5,985 nt of DNA from Ilumatobacteraceae bacterium (GTDB taxonomy: Bacteria > Actinomycetota > Acidimicrobiia > Acidimicrobiales > Ilumatobacteraceae): positions 1-5,985 of the forward strand of contig JALRDI010000264.1 of the NCBI GenBank assembly GCA_023257035.1, given 5' to 3'. The notes beneath the pieces were generated by a model. The model searched no databases and was not told the origin of the DNA. It was given only the letters and a program-made list of their open reading frames with translations. Positions 1 through 5,985 of the stretch are shown here, piece by piece. Within the stretch, counting starts at the first letter, position 1. Every line of letters starts with the position of its first letter. The position numbers were made by a program, and so were the translations under genes.

Positions 1-874
1 TGATCGGAATTGCTGCAAGTACATTCGCGATACCAAAGGCGATGATCAGCGCATCGAAATCGAGCGCTACTCCAAACGCCCGAATAAAGACCCACAACGC
101 GCAGGCATCAAGCAACCAGTTGAGGGAGGCCCAGAAGGCGACCCTTCCGAGCAGTTGGCGATCGGTGATGAGCGATTCGAGTCGCTCTGCCAATTGGTGA
201 ACAACAGTCGATGCTCGTTCTTCATTTACTCTGAGTTTTCGCGCGATGAACCGGACGATCTTTTCTGATCGACCTTTTCCTTCCATTAACCCAAACGTCA
301 ATGCTCCTGCGAACAGCATCACCACAACACCGACAAGTGCTGCGCCGCCATACAACGGGTTCACGCCTCGAATCGGAATCGAGATCACGAGCCCAGTCCA
401 CAAAATGAAGTTCAAGATCACCGCTGAACCAATACCCACGGTGGCAAGAGCGAAGCCAGCATCAGGTCCTGACATTCCCGACAATGTCATCAACCGGTAG
501 CCGAGCGTCGAGCCGGCGGCGTTGCCACCAGGAACAATGCTCGACAGGGCACGAGCACTCATCTGAATCCGAAACAAATGGACCCGTGACATTCCGCGGC
601 CCGCATCACCAAGCGCCGCCTTGGTGAGGGGGGCGTAACACCAGAGCGCCCCAATTTCGAGGCCGAGACCAAGAACAAGCAGCGAGGTACGTACCTGCTG
701 AATCTCTTCAAGTGCCGAGCGAAAGCCCGGTATCAGCGGAATGACAAATAAGTAGATGACAGCGATGAACAGAATGAGCTTGATCGTGAAACGAAAGCGG
801 CGTTTTGACGTGCCAACTCTCTCGTCGTCATCGACGCTCTCAGGTGCAGCAATGCTGCTGTCATCAGTAGTCAT
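1..874 (-). CDS. YbhN/LPG-synthase transmembrane-domain (flippase-like) membrane protein, C-terminus cut by window edge
   Basis: An integral membrane protein of the PF03706 type (YbhN/UPF0104, the membrane half of lysylphosphatidylglycerol synthase). I translated the minus strand by hand: 291 codons are open from an ATG and the reading continues past the left edge, so the C-terminus is missing. A charged cytoplasmic-looking N-terminus (about residues 1-28) is followed by hydrophobic segments near 30-50, 64-84, 140-168, 174-197 and 246-291. Family hallmarks are the SSIVPGGNAAG stretch (111-121) and the IANVLAAIPI stretch (282-291), where relatives usually continue into a PGG-E motif. Members are thought to move or modify lipids or isoprenoid-linked sugars, but the substrate cannot be told here. 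A GTG directly upstream (875-877) is an alternative start, and an in-frame TAA lies seven codons before that GTG. It follows the operon by 57 nt on the same strand and may be co-transcribed, though its role looks unrelated. Confidence 0.8.
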   Translation of the reverse strand, partial: MTTDDSSIAAPESVDDDERVGTSKRRFRFTIKLILFIAVIYLFVIPLIPGFRSALEEIQQVRTSLLVLGLGLEIGALWCYAPLTKAALGDAGRGMSRVHLFRIQMSARALSSIVPGGNAAGSTLGYRLMTLSGMSGPDAGFALATVGIGSAVILNFILWTGLVISIPIRGVNPLYGGAALVGVVVMLFAGALTFGLMEGKGRSEKIVRFIARKLRVNEERASTVVHQLAERLESLITDRQLLGRVAFWASLNWLLDACALWVFIRAFGVALDFDALIIAFGIANVLAAIPI

Positions 875-891
875 CACAGAATCCGTCCGGT

Positions 892-944
892 TGACACCTT
901 ACGCGACCAGAAATTGTGGTGTTGGTGACCCTTACGGCGACCAG
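892..944. repeat. Imperfect 19-bp direct repeat spanning the LLM gene stop
   Basis: Plus strand TGACACCTTACGCGACCAG (892-910) and TGACCCTTACGGCGACCAG (926-944) match apart from one missing base in each. The right copy contains the last coding bases and TAA of the LLM oxidoreductase gene; the left copy lies in the 57-base gap before the membrane protein gene and includes an in-frame TAA upstream of it. It is probably a small duplication; no function is evident. The rest of this gap shows no clear terminator or promoter. Confidence 0.5.
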
Positions 945-1933
945 TTCGAAAACGCTTGAATCGTCGCCTTCACATCACCAAGCGGATACAGAATCGGCGA
1001 CGTACAGCCGTTCTCGATGTACTTCGCCACAGCTGCTTTTGCTTCGTCTGGCGTGCCTGACGCCGTCAGCATCTGAACGATTTCATCAGGGACCAGTTTT
1101 GACGCAGCTTCCACCTGTTCATGAGTTGCTGGCCATGTGAGCACCTCGCCAACCGCATCAAGCAGCGATTGTGGGACCCCGGATGCCTTCATGATGTGAG
1201 GCTGCTGGCCGAGATATTGCGTCACCATATTGCGAGCCATATCGAGTGCGGTCTGACGGTCTTCGTGAACTGAGCACACCACCAGCTGAGGCCGGTCGAG
1301 ATCGGTTGCTGAGCGTCCGACCCGCGATGCCCCGATTTCGAGCGCTTCCATCGCTCGTGAGTTGTAGTCGGGTGAGACGAGATAGTTCAGCACCACTCCA
1401 TCGGCAATTTCGCCGGTGAGCTCCATCATCTTCATGCCAGTTGCCCCGATATAAATCGGCACATCCTTCGGTCGACGCTCCTGATAGACGTAATCGAGTT
1501 CGACGCCATCAAGGTGAACATGCTCGCCGTGAAAGGTCACGTTCTCATTCGCAAGAAGGGCACGAATGACGGTGACCGACTCACGCATCATTGCCAGAGG
1601 CTTCGAACGGGTAATGCCAACTTTGCTTGCAAGTGGATCCCACCACGCTCCAAGGCCGCACAGCACACGCCCTGGGGCAAGGTCATCGAGGGTTGAGAAC
1701 AACGATGCAAGCCGAGCCGGGTTGCGAGTCCACACGTCGATCACTCCCGAGCCAATTTTTATGGTGTTCGTGGTCGCAGCGAATGCCGCCATTGGCACAG
1801 TTGCTTCACGAACGAGCCGAGAATCGGCCTGCCACACCGCGTGAAAACCTGCGGCCTCCGCATATTGGGCAATTTCCATTGCCTCGGTGATCGGGTGTGC
1901 ATCTTGTAGATAGATCGCCATCGGTGTCGACAT
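932..1933 (-). CDS. LLM-class (luciferase-like) flavin/F420-dependent oxidoreductase
   Basis: A 333-residue single-domain TIM-barrel enzyme of the bacterial luciferase-like family (PF00296). Family signatures seen: an N-terminal AQYAEAAGFHAVWQAD stretch (22-37), IKIGSGVIDVWTRNPARLA (58-76), TLDDLAPGRVLCGLG (81-95), KPLAMMRE (111-118), and VPIYIGATGMKMMELTGEIADG (158-179). The last three resemble F420-dependent methylenetetrahydromethanopterin-reductase-like proteins common in Actinobacteria, so F420 is a likelier cofactor than FMN, but sequence alone does not settle it. The substrate is unknown. Its ATG overlaps the TGA of the upstream amidohydrolase gene (TGATG), with a strong Shine-Dalgarno five bases before it, so it is the last translationally coupled member of the four-gene operon. 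A known precedent for this fold in N-heterocycle breakdown is RutA, which opens the uracil ring. Placing this enzyme in the same kind of step is my inference from its neighbours. Confidence 0.9.
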   Translation of the reverse strand: MSTPMAIYLQDAHPITEAMEIAQYAEAAGFHAVWQADSRLVREATVPMAAFAATTNTIKIGSGVIDVWTRNPARLASLFSTLDDLAPGRVLCGLGAWWDPLASKVGITRSKPLAMMRESVTVIRALLANENVTFHGEHVHLDGVELDYVYQERRPKDVPIYIGATGMKMMELTGEIADGVVLNYLVSPDYNSRAMEALEIGASRVGRSATDLDRPQLVVCSVHEDRQTALDMARNMVTQYLGQQPHIMKASGVPQSLLDAVGEVLTWPATHEQVEAASKLVPDEIVQMLTASGTPDEAKAAVAKYIENGCTSPILYPLGDVKATIQAFSNWSP

Positions 1934-2982
1934 CAGATCTCCTCCAATCGTGCGAAGAGCCGGCGAGCCGACTCCGCTGCTTTTGTACGGACTTCAACTT
2001 CATCGACACGGGTTGGTGAGCCATCGGCCCACACCACCTCGCCGTCGACTTCAACGCTGAGCGGGCTTGTTCCGGTGCTAAACGCCTGATACCACGGGTC
2101 AAACTCGGGCGTGGCCCATATGACCTTGTCCTCGGCTGATTCAGGGACAAACTTCCAGCCGTTCTCCATCCAGCCCCACGCTGCTTCGGGGCTTACTTCA
2201 ACATCGGATGCGCGGCCAGCGACATAGGCGAGCCGGAATTCTTCCAACATGTCAGCACCGATTCCGTCAGTTCCGAGTGCGACCGGGTTTGAGAAACGGG
2301 ATGGGTTTGCGTATCCGACTGCGTTGTTCATATTCGAACGCGGATTGTGAACGATCGTTCCTTCAAGGCCATGCTCGTCGGGCAACAGCACACCGTGCAC
2401 GAGCAACCAGTCAGGCTTCGAAAGGTGGCGAATACGTTCTTCTACGCCAACATCATCTGGCCCTTCAGCCACGTGGATGTGCACGCCAACACCGAGATCA
2501 GCGGCGATTCCAGCAGCCGATTCGAGGGTCTCATCACTGCACGTAAACGCTGCATGAACGCCGACCATGCCCCTGCCACCGTCGGCGATGAATCGCCGGT
2601 TTTCTTCAAGACCACGCCGGGCGCCTTCAACCCCGTGACGGTCGGTCACGCCATAACTGCAGACAGATCGCACACCTACTTCCGCACATGCCTCGGCGAT
2701 CGCGTCTAGCGAGCCTTCGATCGCATTCGGTGACTCGTGATGATCAACAATCGCCGTACAACCCCGAGCGAGTGCCTCTAACGCCCCCAGCCGAGCTGAG
2801 TCACGGATGATGTCGAGATCGAGCGCCATGTCGAGACGCCACCACACGAGTTCGAGAATCTGACGAAATGACGATGGAGTTGCCGGTGGAGCAGGCATTC
2901 CCCTGGCCAATGCCGAATACAGGTGATGGTGGGAACAGACCAGTCCTCCGCTCGCTGAAGTGAACTCACCTACCGCCGTCAT
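1933..2982 (-). CDS. SsnA-like amidohydrolase/aminohydrolase lacking the usual N-terminal segment
   Basis: A metal-dependent amidohydrolase (PF01979 superfamily) most like SsnA, a putative aminohydrolase found in purine/hydantoin-type catabolic clusters. SsnA-like signatures: SHHHLYSALARGMP (17-30, metal-binding HxH at 18/20), LVWWRLDMALD (45-55), DHHESPNAIEGSL (80-92), HAAFTCSDETL (143-153), HIHVAEG (168-174), VHNPRSNMNNAVG (211-223) and GTDGIGADM (237-245), the last carrying the expected catalytic/metal Asp239. His143, His168, His170 and His196 are further candidate ligands. At 349 residues it is about 90 shorter than SsnA (near 440): the N-terminal strands that form half of the composite beta-sandwich are absent. 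The frame is open upstream into the preceding gene, but I see no start codon in the first ~60 bases and no family-like sequence there. The gene starts 8 nt after the carbamoylase stop, with no clear Shine-Dalgarno, so reinitiation is likely. Family confident; substrate unknown. Confidence 0.85.
   Translation of the reverse strand: MTAVGEFTSASGGLVCSHHHLYSALARGMPAPPATPSSFRQILELVWWRLDMALDLDIIRDSARLGALEALARGCTAIVDHHESPNAIEGSLDAIAEACAEVGVRSVCSYGVTDRHGVEGARRGLEENRRFIADGGRGMVGVHAAFTCSDETLESAAGIAADLGVGVHIHVAEGPDDVGVEERIRHLSKPDWLLVHGVLLPDEHGLEGTIVHNPRSNMNNAVGYANPSRFSNPVALGTDGIGADMLEEFRLAYVAGRASDVEVSPEAAWGWMENGWKFVPESAEDKVIWATPEFDPWYQAFSTGTSPLSVEVDGEVVWADGSPTRVDEVEVRTKAAESARRLFARLEEI
1939..1945 (-). 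promoter_or_regulatory. Ribosome binding site of the LLM oxidoreductase gene
   Basis: GGAGGAG on the minus strand, five bases before the ATG at 1933, within the final codons of the amidohydrolase gene. Together with the TGATG stop/start overlap it confirms this start and indicates coupled translation. Confidence 0.8.
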
Positions 2983-2990
2983 TAGTTTTG

Positions 2991-3920
2991 TTACGCCGAA
3001 GGAGGCGCAACACCTTTCTGATCGGTGATGATGCGATACGCCTCGGGGCGTCGATACACATCAAAGTTGAACAACGTGTCTTTGTAATGACGACAGAGAT
3101 CAAGGTCACAACGGGCGGAAATGAGCACATCGCCGCTCACCGTGGCCTGCGCCACGACCTGGCCCGATGGGGCGATGATCTGCGAATGCGAGAGCGACTC
3201 AACGCCCTCTTCGATGCCGCCCTTTGCCACACCAATTACCCATGTGCCGTTCTGGTACGCGCCAGACGCCATCACCAGGTTGTTATGGAATGACTGCAGC
3301 GGGTTCTGATCGGGGTCTGGGGCGTAATGCAGAGGCGTGTTGTAGCCGATCAACACGAGTTCGACCCCCTGCAGGCCGAGCACGCGGTAGGTCTCGGGCC
3401 AGCGGCGGTCATTGCAGATCGCCATACCGACAACACCGCCGAACGCGTTCACCACACCGAAACCGTCTGGAGATTCTTCGAAATACCGTCGCTCAAGATG
3501 TTGGAAGGGGCGTTCCGGCTCGTGACCGCTGTGACCTGGAATATGAACCTTCCGGTATTTGCCGACGATTGTCGCCGTCTTATCAACCAACACATACGTG
3601 TTGTATCGATGACCGTCGGGCGTGAGTTCGGCATACCCGAGACAGAAACCAACCTCGAGACGAACTGCTTCATCAAAAAGCGGCTGCACCTCAGCATTCG
3701 GCATTTTGCGTTCGTAATAGTGGTCGTGACCAGCGATGTCTTCGGTGAACCACCGAGGGAAGAACGTCGTCAATGCGAGTTCAGGGAACACGACAAGGTC
3801 GCATCCGGCCGCCGCTCCATCGCGGAGCAGCGCAATCAGACGTTCAACGACCTCTGCACGCGACTCATCGGCAGCGATCGGGCCCATCTGCGCCGCACCA
3901 ACATTGACAATTCGACTCAC
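2991..3920 (-). CDS. N-carbamoyl-D-amino-acid hydrolase (D-carbamoylase), nitrilase superfamily
   Basis: A cytoplasmic nitrilase-superfamily (PF00795) amidase of 309 residues, near the ~304 of the Agrobacterium D-carbamoylase, which it resembles along its whole length. Such enzymes hydrolyse N-carbamoyl-D-amino acids to the D-amino acid, CO2 and ammonia (EC 3.5.1.77). The catalytic Glu-Lys-Cys triad is visible as Glu47 (VFPELALTTFFPRW), Lys124 (GKYRKVHIPGH) and Cys169 (AICNDRRWPETYRV). The pair Arg172/Arg173 after the cysteine, which binds the substrate carboxylate in D-carbamoylases, is kept. His130, His141, Glu143 (PFQHLE) and His212 (SFHNN) also match family positions. This carboxylate site makes it more likely a D-carbamoylase than a beta-ureidopropionase, though that remains the main alternative. 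Translation starts at GTG, with AGGAGG four bases upstream. The start overlaps the hyuC stop by four bases (GTGA), indicating coupled synthesis of the two carbamoylases. Confidence 0.92.
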   Translation of the reverse strand: MSRIVNVGAAQMGPIAADESRAEVVERLIALLRDGAAAGCDLVVFPELALTTFFPRWFTEDIAGHDHYYERKMPNAEVQPLFDEAVRLEVGFCLGYAELTPDGHRYNTYVLVDKTATIVGKYRKVHIPGHSGHEPERPFQHLERRYFEESPDGFGVVNAFGGVVGMAICNDRRWPETYRVLGLQGVELVLIGYNTPLHYAPDPDQNPLQSFHNNLVMASGAYQNGTWVIGVAKGGIEEGVESLSHSQIIAPSGQVVAQATVSGDVLISARCDLDLCRHYKDTLFNFDVYRRPEAYRIITDQKGVAPPSA

Positions 3921-5173
3921 TTCGCCTCCTCGAACGATGTTGCCGACAACTCCAGCATGACATCACACAGCACCTGACAACCGGCGATGAGGTCTTCATC
4001 GGCAGTGATCTCTGCCGGATTATGACTAATTCCACGCACACTCGGCGTGAAGACCATTGCCGCCGGACATACTCGAGCCAACATCTGTGCGTCGTGACCG
4101 GCCCCCGACGGCATGCGCTTAACAGAGAGTCCTCGCTGCTGGGCTGAGCGTTCAACAACCTCAACGACCCGATCATCGAACACAACGGGCGCAAAACGAG
4201 CGAGCGATTCGGTCTCAACGATGAGTCCATGCCGAGCAGCGACATCGTCGATCAGCGCAGCAACCTCGCGTTCGACGTTGATGAGTGTTTGATCGTCGGT
4301 GTTGCGAACATCAACAGTGAACGTTGCTGACGCTGGGACCACATTCACCAGGTTTGGCACCAATTCGATGCGCCCGATCGTTGCCACCTGCGGCTCACCA
4401 ACACGGTCAACAATTCGCTGAAGTTCAGCACCGATCGCAAACATTGCGGCAGCGGGATCTTTCCGCATTGACATTGGCGTCGTCCCCGCATGGTTCGACT
4501 GGCCACGCAAGGTGACCTTGGTCCACGAGATCCCTTGAACCCCCGTGACTGCCCCAATCTGCGTGTCTTCTACCTCGAGGACAGGGCCCTGCTCAATATG
4601 TAGTTCAACGAATGCGTGAGGGGCTGGGCCCGGGCTTGGTGCACCACCGGCATAGCCGATGGCCTCAAGTTCATCGCCGAAGCGAGCACCGTCGACAGCC
4701 CGAATGTCGAGCGCCTCTTCAACAGAGAATCCGCCGACGTAGACGAGACTTCCCAACATGTCAGGTGGGAACCTTGCACCCTCTTCATCGGTAAAGAACC
4801 CGACGGCGAGCGGGCGAGCCAACTCGATACCGGCACTCATCACTGACTCGATGACTTCAAGACCGGCAAGCACGCCGAGATTCCCGTCAAAGCGTCCGCC
4901 AGTTGCAACAGTGTCGATATGCGAACCAGTCATCACCGGCGACAACCCGGAAGGATGCGGCATGGTCGCAATGACGTTGCCGACACCATCAATTGAGATA
5001 TCGAGGCCGAGATCACGCATCCACTTGACGACAAGATCGCGGCCCATGCCGTCTTCTGCAGTGAGAGCAAGCCGGGCGGACCCACGATCGCCATCAGCAC
5101 CAACAATGGCGCCAATTTCTGCAAGTTCTTCAAGGCGCTGCAAAAGGCGCTCACCGTTGACGGCCACGTTCAC
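3917..5173 (-). CDS. hyuC: N-carbamoyl-L-amino-acid hydrolase / allantoate amidohydrolase family (M20 Zn-dependent amidase)
   Basis: A di-metal M20-family hydrolase of the hydantoinase/carbamoylase group, which cleaves N-carbamoyl-L-amino acids (or allantoate and ureidoglycolate in related enzymes) to the amine, CO2 and ammonia. Counting from GTG 5173 (418 residues), metal ligands are His85 (GSHIDTV), Asp96 (GGRFDGNLGV), Glu131 with catalytic base Glu130 (DEEGARF), His192 (HIEQGP) and His384 (GISHNPAE). Dimer-contributed substrate residues are His228 (SNHAGTTPM), Asn277 and Arg290 (VDVRN). This spacing is almost the same as in characterised L-carbamoylases. The frame extends to a TTG at 5209, giving 430 residues, but that TTG is the -35 box of a promoter and adds an unrelated N-terminus, so I prefer the GTG. 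It is the first gene of the operon and overlaps the D-carbamoylase by four bases. L-carbamoylase is favoured by its partner, but allantoate or ureidopropionate activity cannot be excluded. Confidence 0.92.
   Translation of the reverse strand: MNVAVNGERLLQRLEELAEIGAIVGADGDRGSARLALTAEDGMGRDLVVKWMRDLGLDISIDGVGNVIATMPHPSGLSPVMTGSHIDTVATGGRFDGNLGVLAGLEVIESVMSAGIELARPLAVGFFTDEEGARFPPDMLGSLVYVGGFSVEEALDIRAVDGARFGDELEAIGYAGGAPSPGPAPHAFVELHIEQGPVLEVEDTQIGAVTGVQGISWTKVTLRGQSNHAGTTPMSMRKDPAAAMFAIGAELQRIVDRVGEPQVATIGRIELVPNLVNVVPASATFTVDVRNTDDQTLINVEREVAALIDDVAARHGLIVETESLARFAPVVFDDRVVEVVERSAQQRGLSVKRMPSGAGHDAQMLARVCPAAMVFTPSVRGISHNPAEITADEDLIAGCQVLCDVMLELSATSFEEAK
3925..3930 (-). promoter_or_regulatory. 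Ribosome binding site of the D-carbamoylase gene (decides GTG start)
   Basis: AGGAGG on the minus strand, four bases before the GTG at 3920, inside the last codons of hyuC. It fixes the non-ATG start and supports coupled translation of the two carbamoylases through the GTGA overlap. Confidence 0.8.
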
Positions 5174-5180
5174 ATCGCAG

Positions 5181-5209
5181 AGCCTACGAACGCTTTTACA
5201 TTTAGTCAA
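5181..5209 (-). promoter_or_regulatory. Sigma-A-type promoter of the carbamoylase operon, probably leaderless
   Basis: Minus strand: TTGACT at 5209-5204 (-35), a 17-base spacer, and TAGGCT at 5186-5181 (-10). Both boxes are close to consensus (TTGACA, TAnnnT) with ideal spacing. Seven bases after the -10 box comes GTG at 5173, where transcription would be expected to begin, so the mRNA would be leaderless or nearly so, a common mode in Actinobacteria. There is no strong Shine-Dalgarno before this GTG (only AGG inside the -10 box), which agrees. The promoter lies between the serine hydrolase stop and hyuC. Confidence 0.65.
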
Positions 5210-5232
5210 AGCACTTCGTAGCAGCGATGCCC

Positions 5233-5985
5233 TTAATTCGTCTCAGCCAGTAACGCTCGCACGATGTCGCCGAGCCCTTTCACCAATGGGATCGCTACAT
5301 CTGCATCAGTAATTCCGAGGTGCACCATCGTGATGCCCGCCTCTGGCAACACAAAGATGTATTGACCTTGGAAACCCTGAGCCACGATCGAACCTTCAAA
5401 GTCGGGCCACAGCCACCAGTGCCGGCCGTAGTCGAACCCGTGTGGCCCAGAGCCCTCTGGGTCGTGCGCCACCCAGTGACGTGCGTGGTCGTGCCAACCA
5501 ACAGGAAGAATCTGGGTGCCGTCAGCGAGCGAACCGCCTCGACGGTACAACTCGCCAAACGCAGCAAAATCCCGCGCCGTCGCATACACATAACTCGACC
5601 CGACAAACGTGCCGGTCGCGTCAAACTTCATGATCGGGCTCGACGCACCGATCGGGCCAAACAGACGCTCGTTCGCAAACTGCTCGATTGCACTCTTACG
5701 TTTTTCAGCCCCGACCGCAGCGACATCACCGCCGGCGAGAATGTCGCCGAGCATGCGACACAAAATGTTTGTCGTCCCAGAGGCGTAACTCCAGTGCTGT
5801 CCCGGAGAAAACTCCCGGCCAAGCGAAGCCGCGTACTTGCCCATATCCGGGACACCACGGTGCTCTTCCCCAGAGAACAACATCTCCAAACAATGCGACA
5901 CCGACGCATCTTGACGTTTGCGGCGGCGGAGTACGCGTGCGCGCTCTTGTACGCCATGCCGGTGTACGTCGCCGCGCCGTTGGCG
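5233..5985 (-). CDS. Beta-lactamase-fold serine hydrolase (class C / 6-aminohexanoate-dimer-hydrolase-like), C-terminal part only
   Basis: The C-terminal part of a penicillin-binding/beta-lactamase-family hydrolase (PF00144). Reading from the first visible start-type codon, GTG 5901 (222 residues), it shows SHCLEMLF (2-9), the family motif HWSYASGTTNIL (36-47) with Tyr39 in the YxS/YxN position of the catalytic site, GTFVGSSYVYATARDFAAFGELY (97-119), ILPVGW (131-136), GRHWWLWPDF (159-168) and AQGFQGQYIFVLPEAG (174-189). These resemble NylB-type amide hydrolases and EstB-like esterases. The SxxK nucleophile region is not in the window. The frame stays open to the right edge, but residues encoded by roughly 5911-5985 are arginine-rich and unlike the family, so the true sequence is credible only up to about 5910. 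It ends 59 nt before the preferred hyuC start; because a promoter lies between, it need not belong to the same transcript. The substrate is unknown. Confidence 0.8.
   Translation of the reverse strand, partial: RQRRGDVHRHGVQERARVLRRRKRQDASVSHCLEMLFSGEEHRGVPDMGKYAASLGREFSPGQHWSYASGTTNILCRMLGDILAGGDVAAVGAEKRKSAIEQFANERLFGPIGASSPIMKFDATGTFVGSSYVYATARDFAAFGELYRRGGSLADGTQILPVGWHDHARHWVAHDPEGSGPHGFDYGRHWWLWPDFEGSIVAQGFQGQYIFVLPEAGITMVHLGITDADVAIPLVKGLGDIVRALLAETN

Noticed and set aside
246..500. Plus-strand open frame of 84 codons
   Set aside because: The minus strand here is continuously open for 291 codons and encodes a recognisable multi-span membrane protein, so this is a shadow.
875..931. Possible terminator hairpin between the LLM gene and the membrane protein gene
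   Set aside because: Only a weak six-pair stem with a long loop and no U-run could be drawn, with mismatches when read on the transcribed strand; the direct repeat explains the similarity better.
3327..3977. Plus-strand open frame of 216 codons
   Set aside because: It lies antisense across the D-carbamoylase and the end of hyuC, both with full catalytic motifs. Its translation shows no family signature and it is a by-product of codon use on the coding strand.
5174..5209. Twelve extra N-terminal residues of HyuC from a TTG start
   Set aside because: The TTG is part of the -35 box, no ribosome binding site fits it, and the GTG at 5173 gives residue numbering matching characterised L-carbamoylases.
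4758..5312. Plus-strand open frame of 184 codons
   Set aside because: It is antisense to hyuC, the promoter and the serine hydrolase end. Its Ser/Pro/Arg-rich translation is typical of a shadow frame.
5893..5985. Plus-strand start of a possible membrane protein (MRHRRILTF..., hydrophobic) running off the edge
   Set aside because: It overlaps the beginning of the supported serine hydrolase region, has no clear ribosome binding site, and only 31 codons are visible in a stretch whose integrity is doubtful.

Overview
The window looks like part of a bacterial, probably actinobacterial, genome. By eye its G+C is in the mid-50s percent. Every gene I can support lies on the minus strand. GTG starts, a promoter placed for leaderless transcription, and a luciferase-like enzyme of the type often dependent on cofactor F420 all fit an actinobacterium. 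A marine or freshwater Acidimicrobiia-type lineage is my guess, but nothing here proves it.

In transcription order (high to low coordinates), the window opens with the C-terminal part of a beta-lactamase-fold serine hydrolase (5233 to the right edge). A 59-bp gap follows and carries a good sigma-A-type promoter whose -10 box ends 7 nt before a GTG codon. This starts a tight four-gene operon: an M20-family N-carbamoyl-L-amino-acid hydrolase (HyuC type, 3917-5173), a nitrilase-superfamily N-carbamoyl-D-amino-acid hydrolase (2991-3920), an SsnA-like amidohydrolase that lacks the usual N-terminal segment (1933-2982), and a luciferase-like flavin/F420 oxidoreductase (932-1933). The genes overlap by 4 nt, are separated by 8 nt, and overlap by 1 nt, in that order. 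After 57 nt comes the N-terminal 291 residues of a YbhN/LPG-synthase-type membrane protein that runs off the left edge.

The operon reads as a small catabolic module for a ureide, hydantoin, pyrimidine or purine-derived compound. Two unrelated carbamoylases would release CO2 and ammonia from N-carbamoyl amino acids of opposite handedness. The SsnA-like enzyme would hydrolyse a C-N bond of a ring or amine. The luciferase-like enzyme could do redox or oxidative ring chemistry. No hydantoinase or dihydropyrimidinase is visible in the window, so the ring-opening step is either encoded elsewhere or done by one of the two uncertain enzymes. The exact substrate is inference.

The last ~75 bases at the right edge are much richer in G+C and do not read as the expected upstream part of the serine hydrolase in any frame. 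This may be a frameshift, a real rearrangement or an assembly artefact. No stretch over 300 bases lacks a gene. I saw no tRNA, rRNA, CRISPR array, insertion sequence or convincing terminator.
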